Assembly: GCA_900539695.1 (NCBI GenBank)
Contig: UQDG01000003.1
Location: forward strand, 62,001 to 126,000
Origin: an uncultured Oscillospiraceae bacterium
GTDB taxonomy: Bacteria > Bacillota > Clostridia > Oscillospirales > Ruminococcaceae
Direction: 5' to 3'
DNA: 64,000 nt
How positions within the stretch are numbered: the first letter of the stretch is position 1; each line of letters opens with the position of its first letter. Of this stretch, positions 35,428 through 44,630 are shown in pieces. Made by a program: the position numbers and the translations under genes. The notes beneath the pieces were generated by a model that did no database searches, was not told where the DNA came from, and was given only the letters and a program-made list of their open reading frames with translations.

Positions 35428-37851
35428 TTACTCGCGGATCTCGATGCCAAGCTTGAACTTCAGGTTACCGAGGATTTTCTTGACGAAGCGATCGACCTCA
35501 TCGGCAGCGAAGGGCTTCTCGCCGGGCTGGAAGTACAGGCTGAAAGCCATACTCTTCTTGTCAGCGCCCAGCTTTTCGCCGCGGTAGATGTCGAACAGCT
35601 CCACCCTGGTCAGCTGCTTGCAGGCGCGCTGCATCTCGGTGATGAGGGTGCCGCACTCCATGCTTTCGGGAGCAACCAGGGCCAGATCACGCTGGACCGG
35701 GGCAAACTCCGGGATCGGGGTGTAGTGCAGGCTGGTGGGGACCAGAGCGTGGAAGGCGACCCAATCGATCTCGCCCAGGTAGATGTTCAGGTTGGAGCGG
35801 CTGTCCTTGGGCAGCTTCAGCTCAGCGGTGACATCATTGGCCAGCTTGCCGAAGACGCCGACGCGCTCGCCCTTGCACAGGATGTAAGCGGCAATGCCGG
35901 GGTGCAGCCAGGCAACATCGGCGGCACGCTCCACGGTCAGCTCCACGCCGAAAGCATCGCCCAAAGCGGCGACAGCGCCCTTGACGGTAAAGAAATCCTC
36001 GTCACTGCCCCAGGCGGCGAAGCCCAGGTGCAGGCGCTCTTCCGGCAGTTCGGTGACAGGCAGCTGCTTCGGAATGTAGATGTTGGACATCTCGAACAGG
36101 CGGCCCTCACCGTTGCCCTTGCGCAGGTTGTCAACGACAACGTTCAGCAGGGACGGAGCCAGCAGCGGGCGCATGATGGTCAGATGAGAGGAAATGGGGT
36201 TCAGGATGCGGATAACCTTGCGCTCCGGGGCGTCGGCAGCGATATGCAGCATATCCAAGTCGGCATCGGCGTAGAACGCGAGGGTCTCGGCCTCGTAGAA
36301 GCCCTGGGCGCACATGGTGCGCTTGGCCTTGGCGCGGGCCTTCTGCTCAGCGGTCAGGCCACCGGTGGTGACCTGGGCAGCCTTCAGGAAAGTAGGTACG
36401 ATGTGGTCATAGCCGTACTCGCGGATGACTTCCTCGGCCAGGTCAGGCTCGCCGACCTCGATGTCCTCACGCCAGCGGGGCGCGACGACCTGCATGGTGT
36501 TGCCGTCGGCTTCGAGGGTGACCTCGAACTGCAGACGGTGCAGGATGTCGAGGATGGCATCGGTGGGCACGGTGATGCCCAGGATAGCGTTGATGCCGCT
36601 GATGGTGGCGGTGAAGTGCTTACCCTCACGCGGGGCACCGGCGGAGCAATCGAAGTGTGCAGCGGTGACTTCGCCGCAGCCCAATTCCTGAATGAGGTGC
36701 AGGGCGCGGGCCATGCCCAGCTCGGTGGTGTACTCAGAAATACCCTTTTCATAATGGCTGGAGGCATCGGTGTTCTGGCCCAGGCCGCGGGCGGTCTTGC
36801 GGATGTTGTCGCGGGCGAACTTGGCGCTCTCGAAGAGCAGCTGGGTGGTGCTGTCTTTGATCTCGCTGTTCAGGCCGCCCATAACGCCGGCCAGGGCAAC
36901 GGGCTTGGAACCATCGCAGATGACCAGGTTATTGGGGGTCAGCTTGAAGTTTTTCTCGTCCAGGGTGGTGATCTCCTCACCATCCTTGGCGCGGCGGACG
37001 ATGATCTGGCAGCTTTCCAACGTGTCCATATCGAAGGCGTGCATCGGCTGGCCGATCTCCAGCATGACGTAGTTGGTGATGTCAACGACGTTGGAGATGC
37101 TGCGCAGGCCGCACAGGGCCAGCTGGCGCTTCATCCAGCGCGGAGAGGGGCCGGGGGTGATGTTGCGGACATAGTGGCCGATGTAACGCGGGCAGAGGTC
37201 CGGGGCCTCGACGGTGATGGACAGACGGTCGTCGGTGGTGTCGGAGACGGTGTAGTCGGTGGCGGGCATCTTGAGGGGCTTGCCCAGCACGGCGGCAACT
37301 TCGCGGGCGATGCCGAGGACGCTCTGGCAATCGGCACGGTTGGCGGTGACGGAGATGTCAAAAATGTAATCATCCAGGCCGACAACTTTCTGAATGGGAG
37401 TGCCGGGAACGGTATCCTTGGGCAGGTCGAGCAGGCCGTAGACCTCAGCGCCGGGATACAGGTCGTCGTTCAGGCCCAGTTCCTCACCGCTGCAGAGCAT
37501 GCCGTTGGACTCAACACCCATCAGGGGCTTGGCCTTGATCTTGATGCCGCCGGGCAGCGTGGAGCCGTCCAGAGCGGCGGGGGTGTGCATGCCCTCGTAA
37601 ACGTTAGAAGCGCCGGTGGAGATCTGGATGTCGTGGCCGTACTCGCCGCAGTCTACTTTGCAGATATGCAGGTGGGTGCCCTCCTGAGGAACGCACTCGG
37701 TGACAACGCCGACAACGACCTTGCTGATCTCGCCGCCGAGATCAATGAGTTCTTCGACCTCAAAGCCGCAGCCAAAGAGCTTATCTTCCAACTCCTGTGC
37801 GGTGACGTCAATATCAACATACTGTTTTAACCAGCTGAACGGTACTTTCAT
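35428..37851 (-). CDS. pheT: Phenylalanine--tRNA ligase beta subunit
   Basis: 807 residues. Order: MKVPFSWLKQYVDI start, EMAP/OB-fold tRNA-binding domain about 40-150, B3/B4 editing domain about 215-400 (MEIGQPMHAFD-type stretch, here YVMLEIGQPMHAFD), B5 domain about 405-475, synthetase-like core, and the C-terminal anticodon-binding FDX domain (FPAFAPVQRDLAL-type motif IPEFAPVQRDLALV near 700). Full length. It follows pheS by 19 bp and shares its T-box control. Confidence 0.96.
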   Translation of the reverse strand: MKVPFSWLKQYVDIDVTAQELEDKLFGCGFEVEELIDLGGEISKVVVGVVTECVPQEGTHLHICKVDCGEYGHDIQISTGASNVYEGMHTPAALDGSTLPGGIKIKAKPLMGVESNGMLCSGEELGLNDDLYPGAEVYGLLDLPKDTVPGTPIQKVVGLDDYIFDISVTANRADCQSVLGIAREVAAVLGKPLKMPATDYTVSDTTDDRLSITVEAPDLCPRYIGHYVRNITPGPSPRWMKRQLALCGLRSISNVVDITNYVMLEIGQPMHAFDMDTLESCQIIVRRAKDGEEITTLDEKNFKLTPNNLVICDGSKPVALAGVMGGLNSEIKDSTTQLLFESAKFARDNIRKTARGLGQNTDASSHYEKGISEYTTELGMARALHLIQELGCGEVTAAHFDCSAGAPREGKHFTATISGINAILGITVPTDAILDILHRLQFEVTLEADGNTMQVVAPRWREDIEVGEPDLAEEVIREYGYDHIVPTFLKAAQVTTGGLTAEQKARAKAKRTMCAQGFYEAETLAFYADADLDMLHIAADAPERKVIRILNPISSHLTIMRPLLAPSLLNVVVDNLRKGNGEGRLFEMSNIYIPKQLPVTELPEERLHLGFAAWGSDEDFFTVKGAVAALGDAFGVELTVERAADVAWLHPGIAAYILCKGERVGVFGKLANDVTAELKLPKDSRSNLNIYLGEIDWVAFHALVPTSLHYTPIPEFAPVQRDLALVAPESMECGTLITEMQRACKQLTRVELFDIYRGEKLGADKKSMAFSLYFQPGEKPFAADEVDRFVKKILGNLKFKLGIEIRE

Positions 37852-37870
37852 AATCTGTACTCCTCCCCCA

Positions 37871-38893
37871 TCAATCCTCGAACTGCTTCAAGAAGCGCAG
37901 ATCGTTTTCAAACATCAGGCCGATGTTGTTGATGCCGTATTTGAGCATGGCGATACGCTCGATGCCGATGCCAAAGGCAAAGCCGGAATAGACGTTGGGG
38001 TCAATGCCGCAGTTCTCCAGCACGCTGTGGTGCACAACACCGGCACCCAGGACCTCGATCCAGCCGGTGTGCTTGCACAGCGGGCAGCCCTTGCCGCCGC
38101 ACTCGAAGCAGGAAACGTCGACCTCGACGCTGGGCTCGGTGAACGGGAAGTAGGACGGGCGCAGACGGGTCTTGACGTCAGCGCCGAACAAAGCCTGGAC
38201 GAACTTGTCCAGCATGCCCTGCAGGTCGCACAGGGTGATGCCTTTGTCCACGACCAGACCCTCCATCTGATGGAACATCGGGGAGTGGGTGGCATCGGAG
38301 TCAGAGCGGAAGACGCGGCCCGGGACCAACACTTTGATGGGGGGCTTTTCCTTATCCATCACGCGGATCTGGCCGCCGCTGGTCTGGGTGCGCAGCACGA
38401 TGTCATCGGCCACATAGAAGGTGTCCTGCATATCGCGGGCGGGGTGATTCTTGGGTACATTCAGGCGGGTGAAGTTGTGGTCGTCATCCTCGATCTCGGG
38501 ACCTTCGTAGATCTCAAAGCCCATGCCGGCGAAAACGTCGACGATCTCGTTCTTGACGAGAGTGATGGGATGCAGGCTGCCGTTCAGGCGAACCTTCGGG
38601 GGCATGGTGATGTCCACGGTTTCGGCGGCGTTGCGGGCGGCCAGGGCAGCCTGCTCCACCTGGACGGACAGGGCCTGATACTGGCCCTCGGCCCACTGCT
38701 TGAACTCGTTGATGGTCTTGCCAACGGCAGGGCGATCCTCTTTGGGCACATCGCGCAGGGACTTGGTCAGCCCGGCAACAGCGCCGTTTTTGCTCAGGAA
38801 TTTCTGCCAGAAGTCCGACAGCTGTGCCTGATCGGTGACAGCGGCGGCAGCTTCTTCAATCGCCGCGCGCAGCTCTTTGATTTTCTCTTCCAT
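37871..38893 (-). CDS. pheS: Phenylalanine--tRNA ligase alpha subunit
   Basis: 340 residues. I start it at ATG 38893 (MEEKIKEL) after GAGGTGT; the ORF reaches further into the leader. N-terminal coiled coil (1-85), then the class II core: motif 2 [22 protein letters not shown] near 210 (given here in part as [10 protein letters not shown]), FTEPSVEVD near 265 and motif 3 [14 protein letters not shown] near 310. First gene of pheST, under a Phe-specific T-box. Confidence 0.96.
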   Translation of the reverse strand: MEEKIKELRAAIEEAAAAVTDQAQLSDFWQKFLSKNGAVAGLTKSLRDVPKEDRPAVGKTINEFKQWAEGQYQALSVQVEQAALAARNAAETVDITMPPKVRLNGSLHPITLVKNEIVDVFAGMGFEIYEGPEIEDDDHNFTRLNVPKNHPARDMQDTFYVADDIVLRTQTSGGQIRVMDKEKPPIKVLVPGRVFRSDSDATHSPMFHQMEGLVVDKGITLCDLQGMLDKFVQALFGADVKTRLRPSYFPFTEPSVEVDVSCFECGGKGCPLCKHTGWIEVLGAGVVHHSVLENCGIDPNVYSGFAFGIGIERIAMLKYGINNIGLMFENDLRFLKQFED

Positions 38894-38927
38894 AGTACAC
38901 CTCTGTTTATGGGTCTTGCGGGACAAA

Positions 38928-39207
38928 ACAAAAAGGCCTCGTCCCTGTGCTTGTCAGGGACGAAGCCTTGCACATCAAAACTCCGCGGTACCACCCGTGT
39001 TCCGCGCAAAAAAGGCGCGGCACTCTTTAACTGCCGGTAACGGTGCAGAGCCGTTGCGTACTACTAAGCGGGTATGCCGTTCACGCGCACCACTCAGGAG
39101 TGAACTTCGGCGCGGGGGTTTGGGGGCGGCTTGCAGCCGGTGACCGCTCTCTCTGGTCCGAAACGAACCGCGCGTACTTTCTCCGTCAATGTGTTTTAAC
39201 GAATACG
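38928..39207 (-). promoter_or_regulatory. T-box riboswitch, phenylalanine-specific
   Basis: Leader of pheST. In transcript order: AGTACGCGCGG-type start region (39165-39180), Stem I with specifier TTC (39104-39102, in GAAGTTCAC), the antiterminator T-box core CGGGTGGTACCGCGG (about 38983-38999), and an intrinsic terminator GGCTTCGTCCCTG with its complement (38935-38968) plus T-run. Uncharged tRNA-Phe should pair with the specifier and the T-box and so prevent termination. This accounts for the 355-bp gap between pheS and the BI-1 gene. Confidence 0.95.
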
Positions 39208-39212
39208 GATTT

Positions 39213-39241
39213 AGTATAGCTGTTTCGGCAGGATTTGTCAA
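39213..39241 (-). promoter_or_regulatory. Sigma-A promoter of the pheST T-box transcript
   Basis: TTGACA (39241-39236), 17 bp, TATACT (39218-39213). Confidence 0.88.
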
Positions 39242-39248
39242 GGGCGGT

Positions 39249-39968
39249 TTAGCTGTCGCGGCGGCGGCCAAGCAGACGCACCACGTACAGGAAGATGTTG
39301 ATGAAGTCGAGGTAGAGGTTCAGTGCACCGATAATGGAAGCCTTGTGCAGCATGGCTGCATCACCGCCGAAATAGGCGTAGTGATGCTTGAGCATCTGGG
39401 TATCATAGGCGGTCAGACCCATGAACAGGAAAAGACCAACGGCGCAGAGCAGCAGATCACCAATGCCAAAGCTGAAGCCAAACAGGCTGAACAGGCTGCC
39501 AACCAGGGAGCAGATGATCATGGCAATCAAACCGCCCATCAATTTAGGACCCCAGCCGACCAGGCTGCGGTTGGTGGTAGCACCGTACACGGCCATAACG
39601 CCGAAGTAGACAGCGCCCACCAGGAAGGCCAGCACCAAGCTGCCCAGATCATAGATCAGGAAGATGGAGCAGAGGTTCAGGCCGTTGAGCGCCGCATAGG
39701 CAAAGAAGATGCCAGTAGCGGTGCCTGGCTGCAGGCTGGTGACACGGGCGGACAGTACACCGACCAAAATCAGCTCTGCAATGCAGGTGATGAAGAAGAC
39801 GCCGCTGTTGATGAAAGCATAGACCAAACCGGTGGAAATAGCACCGATGGCCACGGCGAAGGTGACCAGCAGACCGGCAAACATCCAGCCGAAGGTCTTG
39901 GTCATATATTGATTTAAGGTTCCAAACGGACTTTCAGCATAAGAAATATCATTGTAATTCTGATACAT
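39249..39968 (-). CDS. Bax inhibitor-1/YccA family membrane protein
   Basis: 239 residues with seven predicted helices starting near residue 23 (KTFGWMFAGLLVTFAVA). The conserved TAYDTQMLKHHY segment near 200, before the last loop, is the BI-1 signature with its Asp. It is a proposed pH-sensitive calcium leak or protease-modulating protein in bacteria. Single gene; a TATAAT at 40001-39996 without a clear -35 may be its promoter. Confidence 0.92.
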   Translation of the reverse strand: MYQNYNDISYAESPFGTLNQYMTKTFGWMFAGLLVTFAVAIGAISTGLVYAFINSGVFFITCIAELILVGVLSARVTSLQPGTATGIFFAYAALNGLNLCSIFLIYDLGSLVLAFLVGAVYFGVMAVYGATTNRSLVGWGPKLMGGLIAMIICSLVGSLFSLFGFSFGIGDLLLCAVGLFLFMGLTAYDTQMLKHHYAYFGGDAAMLHKASIIGALNLYLDFINIFLYVVRLLGRRRDS

Positions 39969-39995
39969 GGTTGAAATCCCCTTTCTGTATGAAGT

Positions 39996-40001
39996 ATTAT
40001 A
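39996..40001 (-). promoter_or_regulatory. Possible -10 box of the BI-1 gene
   Basis: TATAAT on the minus strand. A TTGACA lies only 12 bp upstream, too close to act as its -35. Confidence 0.3.
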
Positions 40002-40061
40002 CTGTTATTAGGATGTCAATTCATCACAAAACTATTAAGAACCATGGATAAAAGGTGAAAA

Positions 40062-41135
40062 ATGTCTGATTTGTACGGAATTTATCTGCATATTCCCTAC
40101 TGCCGGGCCAAATGCCGGTATTGTGATTTCTACTCGGCTCCCGGTGCGCGGGGAGTACCGCAGGCCTATGTGAGCGCGCTGCTGCGAGAGCTTGCAAAGA
40201 ACGACCGCCGCCCGGATACGCTCTACTTTGGCGGCGGGACGCCTGCCCTGCTTTCGCCTGCCCAGGTAGAAAGCCTGATTACGGCGGCGAATCCTTTGCC
40301 GGGGGCGGAGATAACGCTGGAGGCCAACCCCGATGTGGTGATGCAGGAAAGCTTGGCAGGCTTCCGCGCGGCAGGGGTGACGCGCATCAGCTTTGGCGTG
40401 CAGAGCGCCAGCAACGCCCAGTTGCGGCGACTGGGGCGCACCCACACCGCCGAAAGGGCCGCACAGGCACTGGCCTGGGCGCGGGCGGCAGGTTTTGAGG
40501 AAATCTGTGGCGACATTATGCTGGCACTGCCGGAGTACAGCAACGCTGAGTTTGATGCTACGCTTGCCTTGTTGCGGGATGGCGGCTGTACGCATATTTC
40601 GGCTTACCTATTAAAGGTAGAGCCGGGCACGGCGTTTTACCGCAACCCGCCCGCGGGCCTGCCGGACGGCGACGCGGCGGCGGACTTTTATTTATATGCG
40701 GTGGCCCAGCTGGAAAAGGCCGGGTACCAGCAGTATGAGATCAGTAACTTCTGCCGCCCCGGCCATGAGGGACGGCACAACCTGCTGTACTGGGATTGCT
40801 GCGACTACCAGGGCTACGGCCCTGCGGCCCACAGTTGTGTGGGCCGTGTACGGAAATACTGGCCGGACGATGTGCAGGCGTTTATTGAGGGCACCGCCGC
40901 CGAAGCGATGGAGGGTGATTGCACGGCCGAGGATTTTTTGCTGATGCAGCTTCGCCTGCGCAGAGGATTAAGCTTAGCCGAATATGGCCGCTGGGGCGGC
41001 AGCTTTACCTCGGCACAGAAACAGTTTATCCGCCAGTGCGTGGCCCACGGCTACGCCGAGTTTGACGAGAAAACGCTTCGCCTTACTCCCGCCGGTATGG
41101 TGGTACAGAACTCTATTTTGACCGAATTGATGTGA
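40062..41135 (+). CDS. hemW: Radical SAM heme chaperone HemW-like protein
   Basis: 357 residues. The radical SAM cluster is C14-x3-C18-x2-C21 in PYCRAKCRYCDF, the first of the family's CxxxCxxC. YFGGGTPALL and SFGVQSA follow. The HemW_C domain fills the C-terminus (AEDFLLMQLRLRRGL). HemW-type proteins bind heme and deliver it to respiratory proteins; they are often mislabelled coproporphyrinogen oxidases (HemN). A Cys is present in CDYQGYGPAAHSC. Single gene, divergent from the BI-1 gene, with a bidirectional terminator after it. Confidence 0.9.
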   Translation: MSDLYGIYLHIPYCRAKCRYCDFYSAPGARGVPQAYVSALLRELAKNDRRPDTLYFGGGTPALLSPAQVESLITAANPLPGAEITLEANPDVVMQESLAGFRAAGVTRISFGVQSASNAQLRRLGRTHTAERAAQALAWARAAGFEEICGDIMLALPEYSNAEFDATLALLRDGGCTHISAYLLKVEPGTAFYRNPPAGLPDGDAAADFYLYAVAQLEKAGYQQYEISNFCRPGHEGRHNLLYWDCCDYQGYGPAAHSCVGRVRKYWPDDVQAFIEGTAAEAMEGDCTAEDFLLMQLRLRRGLSLAEYGRWGGSFTSAQKQFIRQCVAHGYAEFDEKTLRLTPAGMVVQNSILTELM

Positions 41136-41141
41136 AATATA

Positions 41142-41182
41142 AAATGCCGCCTCTGCCTTTTTTGAGGGCAGGGGCGGTATTT
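41142..41182. terminator. Bidirectional intrinsic terminator
   Basis: A stem of about 13 bp (ATGCCGCCTCTGCC with its near complement) around a T6-containing loop, between convergent hemW and the ABC ATPase gene. Confidence 0.75.
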
Positions 41183-41190
41183 GTATGCGT

Positions 41191-41754
41191 TTAAATTTCG
41201 CGGATAGGCCAGCCGAGCAGCTCGGCTGCGGTGCGATCATGGGTGACCAAAATCGTGGGCCGCTCCCCTGCCAGGCGGCGGGTAACGGCGGCGGCATCGC
41301 GCACCAGGTCGGCATCCATGCCGGTGAAAGGTTCGTCCATCAGCAGCGTTTGGGCGTCCTGGCACAGCAAGGCGCGCAGCAGGGCGGCGCGGCGCTTTTG
41401 CCCGCCGGAAAGCCGCACGGCAGGCAGGCGCAGGTCAGCCTCGGTAAAGCCAAGGGATCGCAAGTCGCTGCGGGCCTGGGCGGCGGTCAGACCGTGGCCT
41501 GTCAGCACAAGGTTGTCTACGGCAGTCAGCTGGGGGCAAAGACGGTCCTCCTGAAAGACGACGGCAGGGGTCACCACGCCGGTGACGGTGCCGCTGTCGG
41601 CGGTCTCCAGCCCTGACAGGATGCGCAGCAGCGTGGTTTTTCCACAGCCGGAAGCTCCCATCAGTACCATGGGACGGTCCACTGTCCAACAGAAACTTTG
41701 CAGTACGGCGTGGGTGCCGAAGCTTTTGCAGAGGTTTTCGATAACGATACTCAT
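41191..41754 (-). CDS. ABC importer ATPase, nitrate/sulfonate/taurine type
   Basis: 187 residues from ATG 41754 (MSIVIENLCKSFG), overlapping the permease stop by 4 bp. Walker A GASGCGKTT, Q-loop VVFQEDRL, signature LSGGQKRR, Walker B TLLMDEPF and H-loop ILVTHD are all present. It is about 60 residues shorter than SsuB/TauB proteins, lacking the C-terminal extension. Last gene of the importer operon. Confidence 0.9.
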   Translation of the reverse strand: MSIVIENLCKSFGTHAVLQSFCWTVDRPMVLMGASGCGKTTLLRILSGLETADSGTVTGVVTPAVVFQEDRLCPQLTAVDNLVLTGHGLTAAQARSDLRSLGFTEADLRLPAVRLSGGQKRRAALLRALLCQDAQTLLMDEPFTGMDADLVRDAAAVTRRLAGERPTILVTHDRTAAELLGWPIREI

Positions 41755-42512
41755 GCCTGCACCTCCCCGCAAAGACGGGCTTTTACGGCCCGCAGCAGCC
41801 GGGCGGCCACGGTGGACAGCAGCGCCGAAAGCAGCACGATGACCAGCGTCCAGGCGAACACATCGGGTGTGGACAGGGTGATTTTGGCGCGGTAGAGCGC
41901 GTCGCCGACCGAATGGTCCGGCAGGCCGATGACCTCGGCCGAGACGCCGCTTTTCCAGCACATACCCATGGCGGCAATGCAGCTTTCACAAAACGACGGG
42001 AAAATGCCGGGCAGCCAGATATACCGCAGCCTAGTGATGAGCGGCAGGCGGTAGACATGGGCCATCTCCAACAGTTGAGAGTCTGTATCAGCAATGCCGC
42101 CCTGCACCCCGGCGTAGACCACCGGCAGCACATGGGTAAAGCTGACTACCACCGAAAGGTTAGCACTGCGCACCCACAGCAAAGCCAGGATGACAAAGCT
42201 GGCTACTGGCATGGCGCGGATAAGCTGCATGGCAGGCTCAATAAAAATGCGCACCCAGCGCCAGCGGGCACCCAACGCACCCAACACCAGCCCACCGACG
42301 ACCGCCAGCAGGAACCCGGCCAATATGCGCAGAGCACTGAACACGATGCGCTGCCAGAAACCAGCTGTAGGCGCCAGCTGAGCCAGCGCCTGCAGTGTTT
42401 GTATCGGTGTGGCGAGAAATAACCCGCCATGCCCCAGAGAGACAGCCGCCAACTGCCAGACCACGATCCATGCGGCCAGGGCGGCGGCTCGCTGCCAAAA
42501 TTTAACCGGCAT
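41751..42512 (-). CDS. ABC importer permease, nitrate/sulfonate/taurine type
   Basis: 253 residues from ATG 42512 (MPVKFWQRAA), overlapping the end of the binding-protein gene by 11 bp. Six helices; the EAA-type loop near residues 155-185 contains YRLPLITRLRYIWLPGIFPS (part). The order binding protein, permease, ATPase is that of ssu/tau/nrt-like importers. Substrate not determinable from sequence alone. Confidence 0.9.
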   Translation of the reverse strand: MPVKFWQRAAALAAWIVVWQLAAVSLGHGGLFLATPIQTLQALAQLAPTAGFWQRIVFSALRILAGFLLAVVGGLVLGALGARWRWVRIFIEPAMQLIRAMPVASFVILALLWVRSANLSVVVSFTHVLPVVYAGVQGGIADTDSQLLEMAHVYRLPLITRLRYIWLPGIFPSFCESCIAAMGMCWKSGVSAEVIGLPDHSVGDALYRAKITLSTPDVFAWTLVIVLLSALLSTVAARLLRAVKARLCGEVQA

Positions 42513-43551
42513 AGTAGAAGTCGTCAGCCGGCATGCTGCCACCCACACTGGTGGGGTCAGCGTCGAACAGGACCTGATAGTAGGTGGTCAGGTCGGTTTT
42601 CATCTGGTCGCCGGTCTCGAACACGATATTGCACTGGGGCAGGGCCTTCTGGGCCAGGGCAGCCTTGGCAACGATGCCGTACTCCTCGCACAGGGCGGCG
42701 GTGCCTTCCAGATCGGTGTTGGCGGCGTCCACGCTGGCCTGGTAAGCGTCCATGAAAGCGGCGAAGCGGTCGGCATCGGCCTCAACGGCATCCTTGCGGA
42801 CGACCAGAACACCGGTGACCAGCTTGGAACCGGCGACCTTCTGCCATTCCTCGTTCATATCCAGGGCAACGCGCAGGCCCTCGACCTGGGACAGAGCGCT
42901 GGTCACGAAAGGCTGGGGCAGCATGGCGATGGTGGCCTCGCCAGCCTGGACCTTGCTCAGAGCCTCGGTGGCTTCGCTGCAGTACTCGATGGTGACATCG
43001 TTGTCGGGGTCGATGCCGTTCTCGGACAGGACATAGCGCAGGACATACTCCGGCGTGGTGCCCTTGCCGGTGGTGACGAGGGTCTGGCCCTTGAGATCAG
43101 CGATGCTGTTTACGGTCTCGCCATTTTCGACGATGTACAGCACGCCCAGCGTGTTGACGCAGGCAACCTCAACGGCACCGTTTGTCTTCTGGTACAGGGT
43201 AGCGGCTAGGTTAGCGGGCACAGCGGCGGCGTCGATGTCACCCTTGACCAGCAGGGGCACGACCTCGTCGGCAGCACCGTACATGTTGAAGTCGACCAGG
43301 TCGGCGGCATCGTCAGCTGTCAGCATGTTGACCAGGCCCATGGTGGTGGGGCCTTTCAGGCCAGCCACGCGCAGGGCAGTGGTCTCGGCAGAGGTTTCGG
43401 GGCTGGCTTCCTCCTCCACGGTGGAGACGGCTTCGGTAGAAGCGGACTCGGCGGTGGATTCAGCCACAGAAGATGCGGATGCGCCGCAGCCGGCCAGAGA
43501 TGCGCAGAGCGCAAAGGCGGCAACAGCAGAAAGAATACGTTTCAGTTTCAT
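42502..43551 (-). CDS. ABC importer substrate-binding lipoprotein (NMT1/SsuA-like)
   Basis: 349 residues from ATG 43551 (MKLKRIL). Lipobox LAGC with Cys near 22, then a Ser/Glu/Ala-rich linker to about residue 58. The binding domain has the SsuA/NMT1 plan (GPTTMGLVNML, GDIDAAAVPANLA, LKGQTLVTTGKGTTPEYVLRY in part). NMT1-like proteins bind aliphatic sulfonates, nitrate, pyrimidine precursors or aromatic acids. It is the first gene of the importer operon, from a promoter with a candidate Crp/Fnr-type activator site. Confidence 0.9.
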   Translation of the reverse strand: MKLKRILSAVAAFALCASLAGCGASASSVAESTAESASTEAVSTVEEEASPETSAETTALRVAGLKGPTTMGLVNMLTADDAADLVDFNMYGAADEVVPLLVKGDIDAAAVPANLAATLYQKTNGAVEVACVNTLGVLYIVENGETVNSIADLKGQTLVTTGKGTTPEYVLRYVLSENGIDPDNDVTIEYCSEATEALSKVQAGEATIAMLPQPFVTSALSQVEGLRVALDMNEEWQKVAGSKLVTGVLVVRKDAVEADADRFAAFMDAYQASVDAANTDLEGTAALCEEYGIVAKAALAQKALPQCNIVFETGDQMKTDLTTYYQVLFDADPTSVGGSMPADDFYYAG

Positions 43552-43596
43552 GATTTTTCTGTTCCTCTCTTTTTGGGATGCTGATAGAAACATCTC

Positions 43597-43625
43597 TTGC
43601 TTTTGCTGCCCTACTATACTATAAT
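43597..43625 (+). promoter_or_regulatory. Promoter of the Crp/Fnr-type regulator
   Basis: TTGCTT (43597-43602), 17 bp, TATAAT (43620-43625). Its -10 nearly abuts the -10 of the divergent importer promoter. The palindrome 43640-43655 lies at about +9 to +24. Confidence 0.65.
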
Positions 43626-43641
43626 AAATAGAAAATGTCTG
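43613..43641 (-). promoter_or_regulatory. Promoter of the importer operon
   Basis: CAGACA (43641-43636), 17 bp, TATAGT (43618-43613). The imperfect -35 overlaps the end of the palindrome at 43640-43655, fitting an activator-dependent promoter. Confidence 0.6.
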
Positions 43642-43655
43642 TTGCCTGTGCAACA
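43640..43655. promoter_or_regulatory. Candidate Crp/Fnr-type operator
   Basis: A perfect 16-bp palindrome TGTTGCCTGTGCAACA (TGTTG-N6-CAACA), the size and symmetry of Crp/Fnr sites. Its centre is at -41.5 of the predicted importer transcription start, the class II activator position, and downstream of the regulator's own start site. Confidence 0.6.
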
Positions 43656-43676
43656 TTCTTGAGAGAGGACCCCTGC

Positions 43677-44366
43677 ATGGAGTACACCCCTTATTTTGAT
43701 ACATTGCGCAAGACCCGTCTGCTGCGTGGCATGACGGATGCGGAGCTGACCCTGCTGACGGAAAGCCTGGCCCCGCGGGTGCGCCGGTACGATAAAGGCG
43801 AACTGCTGCTGATGGCCGGGTACGAGACGAAAGACGTGGGCATCATTTTGGAAGGCGAGATCACAGCCACCAAGCCGATGCCTGACGGTACGCCCATCAC
43901 GATGGCCCGCATGGGGCCGGGCGGCGTGTTTGCCGATGTGCTGGCAGGCGGCCGCAGCAAAAGCCCGGTCAACGTGACGGCGGCTGTTCCCTGCCTGGTG
44001 CTGTACCTGCCCTACGATGGTATGCTGCGGCCAAGCGGAGAGTTGAGCGCCGCCCACTGGAAGCTGCTGCAGAACTGGCTGGAGACGATCAGCGGGAAAT
44101 ATTTTTCGCTGGACTGCCGCCTGGAATTACTGTGCTGCAAGAGCCTGCGCGGGCGCATCTGCCTGTGGCTGCTGGAACAGCGCGACCAGACCGGCAGCGA
44201 CACCTTTACTATCACGATGACCCGCGCGGAACTGGCCGCCTACCTGAACTGTGACCGCAGCGCTTTAAGCCGAGAACTGAGCCGCATGCAGGAAGATGGC
44301 CTGATCGAACTGTTCCGCAGTACCTTCAAACTACTTGCCCCGGAAAGGTTGGCAAATGAAATGTAA
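43677..44366 (+). CDS. Crp/Fnr family transcriptional regulator
   Basis: 229 residues from ATG 43677 (MEYTPYF) after GAGAGAGGA. Cyclic-nucleotide-like sensor domain (10-125) with EGEITATKPMPDGTPITMARMGPG (part), then dimer helix and Crp-type HTH (160-225; MTRAELAAYLNCDRSALSRELSRM). The cysteines at the end of the sensor domain (LDCRLELLCCK) are not in the N-terminal [4Fe-4S] arrangement of Fnr; redox or heme sensing cannot be judged. It heads an operon with a 79-residue protein, a glycosyltransferase and a flavin reductase and probably controls the divergent importer. Confidence 0.9.
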   Translation: MEYTPYFDTLRKTRLLRGMTDAELTLLTESLAPRVRRYDKGELLLMAGYETKDVGIILEGEITATKPMPDGTPITMARMGPGGVFADVLAGGRSKSPVNVTAAVPCLVLYLPYDGMLRPSGELSAAHWKLLQNWLETISGKYFSLDCRLELLCCKSLRGRICLWLLEQRDQTGSDTFTITMTRAELAAYLNCDRSALSRELSRMQEDGLIELFRSTFKLLAPERLANEM

Positions 44367-44376
44367 GGAGCTTACC

Positions 44377-44616
44377 ATGCCATTTAAAACTGCAGTGCAA
44401 GCCCGCTGGAATAATGTGTACCAGTGGCTGCAGGAGACCGACCATATGGATACCCACCCGGAAGGCCCGGTGTTTGTGTTTCTGGGGCGCCACGAACTGC
44501 AGGATATTCTGGGGGAACACACCCTGGATAAAGGCACTGTGGAGTTTGAAAACGAGAATTATATCGCCTACGGCTATCCCAGCTACGATGAAATGCGTGC
44601 TGACTTTTTTGATTAA
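44377..44616 (+). CDS. Small conserved-looking protein of unknown function (79 residues)
   Basis: ATG 44377 (MPFKTAVQARW) with AAGGAG 11 bp after the preceding coding region. Acidic and rich in aromatic residues (NNVYQWLQETDHMD, NENYIAYGYPSYDE), no signal or membrane segment, so cytosolic. Translation is well supported by the ribosome site and spacing of 10 bp to the regulator gene and 14 bp to the next gene. No family recognised. Confidence 0.7.
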   Translation: MPFKTAVQARWNNVYQWLQETDHMDTHPEGPVFVFLGRHELQDILGEHTLDKGTVEFENENYIAYGYPSYDEMRADFFD

Positions 44617-44630
44617 GTGAGGATTCAACT

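Noticed and set aside
39230..40030. TTGACA-TATAAT promoter for the BI-1 gene
   Set aside because: Hexamer spacing is only 12 bp, too short for a sigma-A promoter; kept only as a possible -10.
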